Of a stretch of 64,000 bases of DNA, positions 38,801-48,300 are shown in pieces. Made by a program: the position numbers and the translations under genes. Origin of the DNA: Saccharina japonica (lineage: Eukaryota; Sar; Phaeophyceae; Laminariales; Laminariaceae); NCBI GenBank assembly GCA_008828725.1, contig MEHQ01003080.1:61628-125627 (forward strand). The letters are read 5' to 3'. Within the stretch, counting starts at the first letter, position 1. Each line of letters begins with the position of its first letter. The notes beneath the pieces are model-generated. The model was not told the origin of the DNA and made no database searches. It saw nothing but the letters and a program-made list of their open reading frames with translations.

Positions 38801-39661
38801 GAAATGTTTCCTGTTTTTCCTGTTTTTCTTGGAAAAAATATTGGGAATTTTGGAAAAAAAAGTTGCTCGATAATAATGGCCCTTTAGACTACCGCAATAG
38901 CCATCGCCATATCTAGTTCGTGGTCGTAATACAGGCTCCAGGATGTGCATGTGTGCGTGAGCGCGGTTGCGCATGTGCGAGTGTGATTATTATGCGTGCG
39001 TGCGTGTGTGCGTGTGTGTCTTAAGAGTGGTGTGTTGGTGTGTGCTCGCAAGAAAGCACGAGGAGGAATGCAACCAATGCATGCCCTCGCGCCCAAGATG
39101 TGAATAAAACCCTTCGAAACCCAAATGCCTGAAGCCCCTACACCCCCTTCCCGCGCGCACCCCACAGGGGTATCATTTTTTTGTGGTTTGGACGGCGGTT
39201 GGGGGCGTTGAGGGTGGCCCCGGGTCGGGCGTGGACCACAGCGCACAAGAGGGAGGGAGGCGATATTACGTATATACGTGTTGACGTATATAATATATTC
39301 ATACAGCAGTGGCAGCAACAAAAACAACAGGGAGCGGAAGAAAATGAAGGGCTGCGAGCACAACTGACGAGAACAAAATCTTGCGAATATAATAAAAACG
39401 TTGACAAACACAACCAGAAGGAAACAACAAGAGAACAAAACAAGAACAAAGAATAACGAGAGGAAAAATAACAAGGAGCATGAAAATGTACATAAACTCG
39501 TAGGACGAATACAGTGTGATTGATACCTGGTAACAAGCGAAAAAAAATCATCATCGCGCGGAAAATAAAACCCTCACCTTCTCTTTTTCGTCGTGCAGGG
39601 GAATCCACCACTTGGAGAGGCGTGTTTTGCCTTGTCGGTTCTGCAACAGAAGGAACCGGAT
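32772..39661 (-). CDS. AP2S1: AP-2 clathrin adaptor complex, sigma subunit (four exons; initiator Met exon not placed)
   Basis: Small subunit of the AP-2 tetramer that links cargo and clathrin at the plasma membrane in endocytosis. Exons in transcript order: 39661-39578, 38340-38272, 33718-33545, 32873-32772, coding 28+23+58+33 = 142 residues after the initiator Met, compared with a usual family length of about 142. Motifs in order: [15 protein letters not shown] (longin-fold strand 1), EVHRLVV and [68 protein letters not shown]-stop. The [16 protein letters not shown] and NFVE segments favour AP-2 sigma over AP-1, AP-3 or AP-4, and the LDEFIL ending is plant-like. Introns are 1,237, 4,553 and 671 bp, all phase 0, GT-AG. 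An in-frame TGA lies just upstream of the first exon, so Met must come from another exon. Confidence 0.94.
33545..33718 (-). CDS. AP2S1: AP-2 sigma exon with residues 53-110
   Basis: Reads [57 protein letters not shown]; 58 codons. Acceptor TACATAG, donor AAG|GTGGACG. The family usually has FRxxK where this has FGTYK. Confidence 0.93.
33766..33898 (-). mobile_element. Poly(C)-tailed SINE (family 2), copy 1
   Basis: Minus-oriented copy of the unit that starts TGTCTGCCTGGTCGGTGAAA and ends ATGAGTAC. A 15-base G run also lies at its other end, consistent with insertion in a homopolymer. Partly overlaps the region just upstream of an AP-2 sigma exon. Confidence 0.75.
34280..34770 (+). repeat. 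Degenerate TCGG-rich low-complexity DNA
   Basis: Repeated CGGTCGGT/CGGTCTGT text keeps several frames open (up to 272 codons) by chance; a second patch lies at 36150-36345. In AP-2 sigma intron 2. Confidence 0.6.
35028..35665. mobile_element. Foldback-type element in AP-2 sigma intron
   Basis: Outer arms (CCTGGTGTCGTTTT...CCGTTGCC and its complement near 35600-35660) and an inner near-perfect palindrome with 60-bp arms (35166-35227 and 35232-35295), whose right arm is repeated at 35296-35355 and, diverged, at 35483-35535. No ORF of its own. Confidence 0.65.
35090..35125 (+). other. No gene seen; outer arm of foldback element
   Basis: Transition between the outer and inner arms of the foldback; nothing else visible. 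Confidence 0.4.
35846..35925 (+). mobile_element. LINE 3' tail copy in AP-2 sigma intron
   Basis: Begins GGTGCTCCGTCTTGAAAG, continues through the LINE stop region to ATGAGTACG and a 13-base C run. Opposite strand to the host gene. Confidence 0.8.
36880..37620 (+). repeat. 740-bp pyrimidine-rich tract
   Basis: Mostly CTCT/CCCT/TCTGTCT text, purine-rich on the AP-2 sigma transcript strand. The long plus ORF (36669-37625) across it is a composition artefact. Confidence 0.8.
37633..37696. repeat. Hairpin around AGTCACGTGACT
   Basis: TATAGCACTACCCACTG and CAGTGGGTAGGGCTATA arms enclose a CACGTG-centred palindrome. Confidence 0.7.
37966..38077. mobile_element. MITE family 1 copy in AP-2 sigma intron
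   Basis: Ends TTACGGGGGACCATAGTAAA and TTTACCATGGTCCCCCGTTA; about 110 bp. Confidence 0.8.
38272..38340 (-). CDS. AP2S1: AP-2 sigma exon with residues 30-52
   Basis: Reads [18 protein letters not shown] then TNFVE. Acceptor CCCTAAAG, donor GAG|GTGAGAC, phase 0, 23 codons. Confidence 0.92.
38390..39060. other. AP-2 sigma intron 1, GT-rich
   Basis: GTGTGTG-rich patches at 38400-38630 and 38940-39050; otherwise nothing. Confidence 0.5.
39578..39661 (-). CDS. AP2S1: AP-2 sigma exon with residues 2-29
   Basis: Reads [19 protein letters not shown] then IPLHDEKEK, 28 codons. The acceptor AGAGCAG precedes ATC directly and the donor is AAG|GTGAGGG. Upstream frame has a TGA three codons away, so the initiator codon is on a separate exon. 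Confidence 0.92.
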
Positions 39662-39699
39662 CTGCTCTCACGCAAAACGAACGCAAGGGTCGGAGGCGG

Positions 39700-41130
39700 C
39701 GGCGATGGCGGAGGGTGGAGGGTGCGGCGTGAGGAGAAATTTACGCGGGAAGAGATTATGCAACGGCATCTATTTATGAGGTTCATCCCTTCAGCTCTTG
39801 GCTCTTAATCCTTGCCCTTCTCTCGTAATTTAGATCCGGGGTCTTCTGTCGCAAGGGTCCTCTGCCCTCTCCCGTCCCCGCTACGGGACACTCGCTTTAT
39901 CTGTAAGACATTGCAGGAGTATGTACGTTATATCGCAGCAGCGGGATCCCATTTACTGATTGCGCTGCTGACGTCATTCCAAAGTCATCGCCGGTTCCTC
40001 ATATCCGTTTCACTGGCCGTGGTTAGACGCCAGATGCAAGGCTCGTATTCAACGCTCTGCGCCAAGCCCAACAATTATAGTTGTGACGTTTCCCTCCTTC
40101 TTCGCTTCAAGAACTCGGCTTGACTTCAGTTCACAACCCTGACGCTCTTCTGCACATCCCCTCCCCGTTGCGACTAAAAAAAACGCTCCGGGAAAATGAA
40201 CACAGCGGTCAGTAGCAAGAGGAAGGGGCTGTTCGGTTGCACTGCACAGGGGTCGTCTTCGAGGAAGAGATCAATTACGCCGATCATCTTGAGCGCGCTC
40301 GCTCATTCGCTCGCTGACCCCTCTTCCCCCCTCCCACCGTGCGAGCGCGTTGCTCTCACGATCGCCCGCCCAACCAGAGGGATACCCGTCACACGGGTAA
40401 AAATGGCTCATTGCCGTGATTGAGGCGGCTGGTCTTCAACACGAAGCATGCGCCCTCGCCGTGATCGTCCACGAGCCACAAAGCCCCACCAGACAAGCGT
40501 ATTATTTGTTTCCAAAATATTTGGAAGCAACAGCTAAGTAGGGTTTCTACACCAGCGGGATGCGGACCGGGGGGGGGGGGGGTATGTTCATTGGTCGTTC
40601 CCCTGACGACAGTTTTAGGCGTAACCCCTTCCTCGTTAGGCCGAAGTCGTCCATACAGAGCGCATTCATACAACATATGCGTGCCCGTGTGAAAGCACTT
40701 GCAAGCTCTTCCGCTGCGCTACTGGCAGTTCTGCCAATGTTGTTGCTACTTCTTCTGTCTTGCTTCTGCCACTGTCTACTGTTGTTGTTGCTGCTGCTGC
40801 TGCTGCTGTAGCGGGTGCTGTTGACTCCAGCAGCTGCTACTGCTGCTGCTGCGGGTGCTACTGGCCCCGCTACTGCCGATGTCTGCTGCTACTTCTGCTG
40901 TCGATCCCTGATTCCAACAGGCTGTGCCCGGGGCAAAATCTGCTTGTTCTACGCAAGCCAGATGAAACAACACCAGAAACAACCCGTTGCAATTGTACTA
41001 CATACCAGCACGGCGCACCCAAAGAGAGGTAAAAAATAAAAGCAATCCGCCGGCAATGTCCTGGGTATCCTCAACAAGACTGCACTCACCTTTTGATCTG
41101 CACTAACGAATCGGGCCCGACTCGTAATCA
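39700..41130. other. AP-2 sigma upstream region, nothing assigned
   Basis: A minus frame (40580-40390) ending GGALWLVDDHGEGACFVLKT is protein-like but unassigned. CTG repeats at 40738-40920. Confidence 0.35.
40738..40920 (+). repeat. CTG-rich microsatellite
   Basis: TTGCTGCTGCTG runs and diverged CTG/CTA units. Confidence 0.8.
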
Positions 41131-41139
41131 GATGAGCAG

Positions 41140-42150
41140 CTTTTCGATATGAATCCCCTACATGCCATCCTGCGATACAAACTCCCCACGCACAGGCCTG
41201 CCTTCCATACCAAATCCCCCATGTGCAGGCCTGCTTTCGGTACCAACACCCTACGTTCAGTCCTGCTTTCGGTACGCACTCTCTCACGTTCAAGGCTGAT
41301 TTCGACGAAAACTCTGCATGTTAAAGCCTACTTTCGATACAAAGTCCTCGCGTACAAGCCTTCTGTCGATAAAAACTCTTTACGCACAAGCCTAAGCCTA
41401 TTTTCAATAAACACTCTCTATGTTCAAGGGTAGCCCTATTTGCAGCACCGTCCAGCAAACAAACCCTCCAGGGCCACGTAGTCTTATGACGAACGCTTTG
41501 TTTGGATGCTACTGCCTCCCGATTCAACCCAACCCCCACCTTGACCCGGCCCGTGGTCTGCAGGGGCCTTCACGCGGCTTCGCCGTGCGTTTGGTTGGCG
41601 TTTAATTAGAAATACTTGAAGGGTGGCATACAGTCGTTGTTGACCAACCAGACAGTGATCATGCACAGTTTTTTTTGCAAGGCCGTGCTGCAATTAGGGG
41701 GTCGCTGCATGCAAGCCTGCTGTCGATACCAACTCCATGCGTTCAATCCTGCTTTTGGTTAACCCCGCCCCCTACGCTCACCCTCCATGCGACTCGCCCA
41801 GTACGCCGCTTGCAAGCGATGTCTGCCTGGTACGTAAAAATCCAACGTAAACCGTCCCAGCATTGTAGGGATGCGAGGGTCTATGGTCATACGGCCGTGC
41901 ACGACATGAGTCGTACGCCCCGTACGTTCAAGCCCGTTGTCGATGCAAACTTATGTACATGCAAGCACCCTTTCGATAGACTCCCCTATGTTCCCGTCTG
42001 CTTTCGATAAAACTCCCTTCATCCACGCGGGCTCGATACAAACTCCGTACGTTCAACCCTGCTTTCGGCGCAAACTCCCCACACACAAACCTGATTTCTA
42101 CGTTGATACAAACGACTAGCCTGTTTTCGATACAAATTCCGCACAGGCCG
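41140..42150 (+). repeat. Diverged tandem array of about 33-bp units
   Basis: Unit like GCCTGCTTTCGATACAAACT plus CCCTACGTTCAA, about nine copies at 41150-41425, two at 41700-41760 and about seven at 41925-42150. Interrupted by unrelated sequence and a family-2 SINE. Confidence 0.7.
41811..41918 (+). mobile_element. Poly(C)-type SINE (family 2), copy 2
   Basis: GATGTCTGCCTGGTACGTAA start, AGGGATGCGAGGGTCTATGG core, ACGACATGAGTCGTACGCCCC end. Interrupts a 33-bp tandem array. Confidence 0.75.
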
Positions 42151-42385
42151 AACAAGCAGATGCCTGACCACAAATAGGGGATTGTTTCGTCTCGTACGAG
42201 TAGCCCGCGGTAATCTCTTGCTAGGTACGAGTAGTACTGTACGGGCACTTGGAGTCGATACGGGCTGGATCGTGGCGATGAGCCAATGTGACACCAACAC
42301 ATCCAACACGTTGGTACAGCAGTGCCAGCGCGTATATATTAAATATCATGCTTTCGTATACCGGTATATATCAGGTACAATAACC

Positions 42386-42712
42386 GGTCGCCCCGGTGGT
42401 CTAACAGGTAGCCACGAAGCCTGTTAGCGTTGGAGGTCGGGGGTTAGAGTCTCCTCGTATGGAGATTTCTATTCTTAAAAGACACCAACTGTCGAAAGCG
42501 CATATTATAGCGTGGGTAAGCACAATTCGACGAAAGTTGACGAGGGAAGAAAGTGCTGAAATGTTCTCGCAATAAAAATGCAAGGCAAGAACCGTAGTGG
42601 GGGAGGAGGGAGAAGAGCCTACTTTGTGACCCCGGATCTGAGTTACGACTACGTAGGAAGGAGAGAGAAAGGAAGGGCGAAGATAATAAATGGGATGGAC
42701 AAGAAAAAAAAA
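42386..42712 (+). mobile_element. tRNA-derived SINE (family 1), full head
   Basis: Same structure as the copy at 20059, but the B box is decayed (GGGTTAGAGTC). Ends in A-rich tail. Confidence 0.85.
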
Positions 42713-42807
42713 CGCCTGCACGGAGTAAGTCCAAGGAGAACATGGCTTGCGGGATACCGGTACGCACAGCTTACCTGGTAAACTTCGTATTCGTACAGCG
42801 GCTGTAT

Positions 42808-42862
42808 TTATAATTCCAAGTGTTTTGTCCCCACATGGGGACTGCAGTCCTAAATGGGTTAA
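42808..42862. mobile_element. piggyBac-like MITE fragment
   Basis: TTCCAAGTGTTTTGTCCCCA to CAGTCCTAAATGGGTTAA; one end only. Confidence 0.5.
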
Positions 42863-43032
42863 GATAATGAGGCTCGTTTTCTCCCAATAACTAATAAATC
42901 AGACGGAAGAAACGGTTGTTCAGAGATCGGGTGCCATACTATATCCCATATGATAGCCGAAATTCGCCTGTACTCAATGGTGGCAACAAAACGAGAAACT
43001 GAGTCTCGTCGCCAACTTGACGTTTCTTACGA

Positions 43033-43139
43033 TTACGGAGGACCTATAGTAAATAGGACCAAATATTGTAAGTGAAAATAAATAAATATATAGGATTTTG
43101 TGTGGACCGTAGGTCCTATTTACTATGCCCCCCCCGAAA
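43033..43139. mobile_element. MITE family 1 copy
   Basis: Ends TTACGGAGGACCTATAGTAA and CTATTTACTATGCCCCCCC. Confidence 0.8.
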
Positions 43140-43469
43140 TACCAGGGGGGGCTTCTGTAAGGCCCCAATCCTAACCACGACCGCCTGGGATTTTTCTCGG
43201 AGTGAATATGTATTGAGGCGTGTGGGCTACAAGTGTCAACCATTTCGCCGAAGCTGGGCCAACTCGTAAGCACTCTCTGGTATGTATCGTACGTATCATA
43301 TGATACGCACCGGAGGATCAACGCTCCCTACTTGAACTACTCTATATACGTACAGAACCTGAACTGCTGCTGCTGCTACTCGTACCTGGTACCATTACTG
43401 TTGTTTAGCCTATATACCAGGTACATGGCAGGTACGCGCATCTAATATTCTAGAGATACAAAATCCGAC

Positions 43470-43470
43470 A

Positions 43471-43511
<41 letters not shown>
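43470..43511 (+). repeat. CTG microsatellite
   Basis: Thirteen CTG units. Confidence 0.9.
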
Positions 43512-44176
43512 GCTCTTGCTTTGTCTTATCAACTCCTCTGTCGTGGCTGCTTGCTTGGGTTGCCTCGGAGACGCGGAGGGTGCAATGCGGGGGCGGGGGG
43601 GGGGCGACTCGATAACACCGACACTTTGGACTAAAATTGGTGTTGGCGCAGACAGCTCCGGCGCCACTAGTTGGACCCAACGAGCCTTTAAAGATGAGAG
43701 CCAACCCTGTTGTGCTAATAATACAGGCAGTACGCGAATGACATGCTCGATGCACTGCTGTTGTAGCTCGCAGTGCGAGGTTCAGACTTCTCATGAGGAA
43801 GTAGGAACAGCAGAGGATACGTCGTACGTACAGACAGAGTAGATTAATCAAAGCGTGTTCCACCTAAAGCCCGAGAGAGTGCAACAGCAGCAATACCAGG
43901 AATTCCGTATTCCGGGAGAACTTCTTCGACGATTTTGACGCCTCTCAGCAAGTTTTCGCACCCTAGGCTCATACGTTGTCACGCCATCACGGCCAGGCCT
44001 ACCACACGCGGGTGCCTGCAGGACACCGGAAACCGCGGCACCGCAATCAGACCGCACGACAGTCGTACAGATTACAAGAGGGAGTGTTTGAACTGCTGCC
44101 CGTGTGCATTGAAATTGCCTCTTCGTGAGGAGTTTATTTTCCGAGTTTTAGACATCTACCACAGTTATCATCTCAC

Positions 44177-44179
44177 CAT
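44177..44179 (-). other. Candidate AP-2 sigma initiator mini-exon (ATG|GTGAGA)
   Basis: The AP-2 sigma gene needs an upstream exon ending in ATG at phase 0. Between 39662 and 44200 the best minus-strand match I see is AAGATG|GTGAGA, 4.5 kb upstream. It is only a three-base coding match, so chance is a real possibility. Confidence 0.2.
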
Positions 44180-45237
44180 CTTACACAGATGTTTCACTGA
44201 ACCCTCAAACGACCTCTCTCGGCTGGATAAAAACTTCAGGTGGTGCCTGGCTCCTTTCGTCTGATCCACAGCGGTGGTCCTGACGACAACGGGCGGAAAT
44301 CTGTCGGTCGAGCAAGCGAGAGGCAAGCAAGCGGTGTTCGATATTTCTTAGAGGCGTTTTGCCGTTTCAGACTCCGTATTCCTCCGCATTTTTTATGTTC
44401 CTGCTGCTCGTGCAACTCGTGGATGTCTCGAGATCTTCCGGTATAACCGAAGCTACGAGAACACACGAGGCCCCAGGACTGACAGACGAGGCTGGGCCTT
44501 CGCTGAGGCCAGTTCGCCAGTGGTGCGCCCATTTGGCATCCCGTCGCAACGCTTGCTATTGTCCAGCCAGGTATCACATTTTTCAGTCTTCAGTTTTCAG
44601 ACTGGATATCGGATATCGAGTACGTCGTACGAGTATGTACGAGTGATACTTGGTGTATTTGGTACATTACATTTGGCACGTTTCTCCTGCCTATCCCTTG
44701 TACGTACACAGCAGTTTACGTACAATACGTATTAACTCGTAGCAGCATAATGTCAAACACATACTCCTACATATTATTATATACTTGGTATCCCCGGTAT
44801 ATGCCTGGTATATAGCAGCTGATAACGCAGTGCCTGGCACGCTGTTGCCGGTACGCTTGTTGCCGATGGCAGCTTGAGCGGGGACAATGCGAGCAGCGCA
44901 GTTAAACGCCCGAGCTTGCCCAGCCTGAAGTGAACTGCCGCTCAGTTCCCAGTCATTTACGTAGCACCCCGTCGCAGACATATGATACCTACCAACACCA
45001 GAAAGCGTACGGATGTCAACGCATTTGTGTGTCTGGCAACAAGAGCCACGCTCTGCACCGTTCTAATTTGAGTAAATGCGTAAGGCAGATATTAGTAGAT
45101 GCCTGGCTATCCGATTGGAACCTGCTCACACACCCGCTCGGTGTGTTTCTGCGCCTCTCAAGCGTAAAGCAGTACACACAATCCTCAACCTGCCTCGTCC
45201 CGCACCCGGTCCCCCCCCCCCTGAAATCGTGCTTCAG

Positions 45238-45326
45238 GGGACCTTCGCTCGATGCTGTATGGCATACTTGGGACGGCGTGTTGAGGTATTCTGGCCGCCT
45301 GAAGGAGACGAAACAGAGGGCACATG
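45238..45326 (+). CDS. Tudor-like gene, exon A (first half of domain)
   Basis: Reads GTFARCCMAYLGRRVEVFWP then PEGDETEGT plus two bases of the next codon. Acceptor GTGCTTCAG follows a long pyrimidine tract; donor is TG|GTGAGG. GRRVEVFWP is the typical first strand of Tudor-like modules in chromatin proteins. Confidence 0.6.
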
Positions 45327-48300
45327 GTGAGGGTCACCAACACATGCACCTGGTATGTTTCAACCCCTCCCCCCTATTCGAGTCACAGCTTGGGACCCAT
45401 ACTCCAGGCTTATTCGAGTCGCAGGGTGGGACTCATACTCCAGGCTGGCGGCGGAAAATTTGTGACAGGGTCGTTCTAAAGCCGTATTCGTACTGCGATA
45501 TATACTGCTACGACGTACGTACGAGTACAGGTGTTCCCCTCGACAAATTATTCTACACGAAGAGTGGGGAAAAACGACGAAAGAACGTCGACAAGCGGTA
45601 CCTAGGAATGCTGAACGCTATGATACGTATGCGCTATTAATAGATAAAATGAAAACAAGCACTGGGCGGGGAGGGGAGGGGGGGGCTTGTTGACCACGAT
45701 TTGCCCAAAATAGACCGCTGATGGTGAAGAAACCTCCATACGACGTATTACTACGATTTTAGCTGGCAAGTGACATTGATGGTTAAAAATAATTGAAATA
45801 CGCAAGCAAACCTCGACCGGTACGCCCGTACTACGTACTGACCTGCACAAGAAAAAACAAAAGAGAGATTTGACGCGAGTTGACGAGGGAAGAAGAAAGG
45901 GCTGAAGTCTTCTCGCGATAAAAAAAACGCGAGGCACGAAACGTATTCGGGAGCGGGGAGGAAAACCCGTTCGGTGACCTCGGGTCTGAGTTACGACTAC
46001 AGTAGTAGGAGGGGAAGACAAAAGGGCGGCCAAGATTAATAAATGGAGAGAAAAACAAATACAAAAGAGAGGAGAGACGATATGTTTGGTCCAGGTGCTT
46101 GGTCGGACGAATCCGGCCGTCCACCAGCGGTGTACAGCTCACAAAATATGTTCCCACGCCGTACGTAGGCGTCTTCGTCACCTCCCGTTCAACCTGACAA
46201 GGGGTAGGTAGTAACTACACACTACCGATCCACGAACAAGAAAAGAGCCGTACAATAAACTCAGCCTTATATTTACAGGGGTCTAAGAAAATGGGGGGAG
46301 GGGGGGGGTTGCGGTTGTACTCTATATAGTGTGGAACACACCCTTTCTCAGATAAGCAATGTACCACGCTAGGCGCAAATATAAGGACCACTTGGTATTC
46401 ATAATAATGTCTAAGCGGTCCTTAAAGTTCCACCCAGAGGGGTATCTATCATAGGGCCAGTACGCATTCAGGTTCGTTTTTAGAGGGCCGGTACTTCACG
46501 CATTCCTCTGGACGAGGAAAGCCTGCGTAGGAACTCCAGCGCTACATTACACCCTACAATACGTTTGCGCAAGAGCTCGTAGACGTGGGCGCAAGTGAGG
46601 AATTTCAGGGCCGCTGGTTCAACCGGAGCAGACTTGTTCTCGATACGTAGAGCTGCCGACCCCTTGTTTCGCACGAGCACAGCAGTCCATGAGTAGACAC
46701 GTAAGCAGCGAATTTAGTCCACTAGGGCTGTGTCATGCCTTCGCAGAGGGGCAGCAAGCGTTTCAGCGAACCCACGCCCTCTTGTGGTCCTTCCGAGCTT
46801 GCCTATGCTCAAGGTGGCTCAAAGTTGGCGTGACGATAACGCTCGCAAGCCTTGCCCAGGAGCAGGTGTGGTCCTTCCGAACTTGCCTATGCTCAAGGTG
46901 GCTCAAAGTTGGCGTGACGATAACGTTTGCAAGCCTTGCCCAGGAGCAGGTGTGGTCCTTCCGAACTTGCCTATGCTCAAGGTGGCTCAAAGTTGGCGTG
47001 ACGATAACGTTTGCAAGCCTTGCCCAGGAGCAGGTGTTTATTTCTGGTGGGCCCATACCACTGTGTTACCGGGGACCATAGTAAACACTAGTAAATAAGA
47101 CCGGTGTAGACGAAAAAAAACTGTATATTTCCCTCTTTTTACCAACAAAATTTGGTCATATTCACTATGGTCCCCGGCGTTAGTCGCATACAGCGTGGAC
47201 AAGGTGCGTGTGGGCAAGTGTTATATTTGCGTGTTACCGTGCGCGCGCCGGTTTGCGCGTTCCTGAACAGCTTCTGTAACGTTTTTCACCAATCGTACAG
47301 TTCAGTTCAGTTCAGATCAGATCAGATCTCCATTTCATGATCTCGACCTTTCGGGGCAGACACACTCCGGATTTACATCATCTGCAGTATGTACGTAGAT
47401 GAATGTGTGCCGGGTGAGATCTATGTGATATGTATGGCACAGATCTTGCGCACATATTTCGCAGAGTAGGACCTGCTTGACAATGCTCTTGCGCAACGTC
47501 TCAAAACGGAAAATTAAGGATCTAGATGTATTTAAATGATCTACAGTACGCGACGTGGGTGCAGAATGTGGGAGTTTTAAGAACTTCAGGCCGAGTTATT
47601 TTTTTCAACATTTAAGAATTTACAGCTATATAAGCGCTTGTGCTCAGGGAGGAACGCGACTCTAAACCCTATATAATAGTATTTAAGAAGCTATTTTCAA
47701 CGCTGACACCACAATACGCCGCGAGCCCTGCTGCCGCTTACTGCAGATCGTGACCTGTCCGACGTATTCATGTTTTCCTTTCGTTGACCCCTCTTATAGG
47801 TACGTTGGTGAGCTTGACCGCTACGACCGGACGGGGGCGGGAAGAGACGGCGGTGGCGGCGGCGGCGGCGGCGGCGGCTACCACGTGACTTACGACGATG
47901 GAGACGAGGAGGTCCTCGGGGAGGTCGACGGCCGGGCGGACGTACACCTACTGGGTGGAGACGCTAGCAGGAGCGGCGATACATCCGAGGTGACTCTTTC
48001 TCGAACCGTCTGGTGATGCCCAGCTATTTTCTCGCTTGGTGCCGTATTGAAAAAAAGTTTCATACTCCGGGAAAATCATCTACAGATTTGATGGTCGGAT
48101 ATATAATCTACAGATAGATCAGACAGATCGTCTGGATCCCAACCTGCCGTCATTGAGATGCTGTGCAGGATCTGCACGGCACAGGTCCAAACCAACAAGA
48201 AGCGTGTGTTGGAGGATGCAGACGTTGTACGGCTGGCATCAGGCAACGAGAAATATATCATGCAGATCAGGAATATACAGCCCTGAAGAGATCTAGGTTA

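Larger units (their letters stand above)
43140..45237. other. Nothing firmly assigned; CTG repeat and mixed open frames
   Basis: Plus frames at 43516-43842 and 43935-44264 are open and Cys-rich in part, but no family or splice partner was recognised. Upstream exons of the Tudor-like gene may be here. Confidence 0.35.

Noticed and set aside
41140..42150. CRISPR-like array
   Set aside because: Units are contiguous and diverged with no unique spacers, and the DNA is eukaryotic.
44930..45640. 236-codon plus ORF
   Set aside because: A different frame from the Tudor-like exon that overlaps it; no domain.
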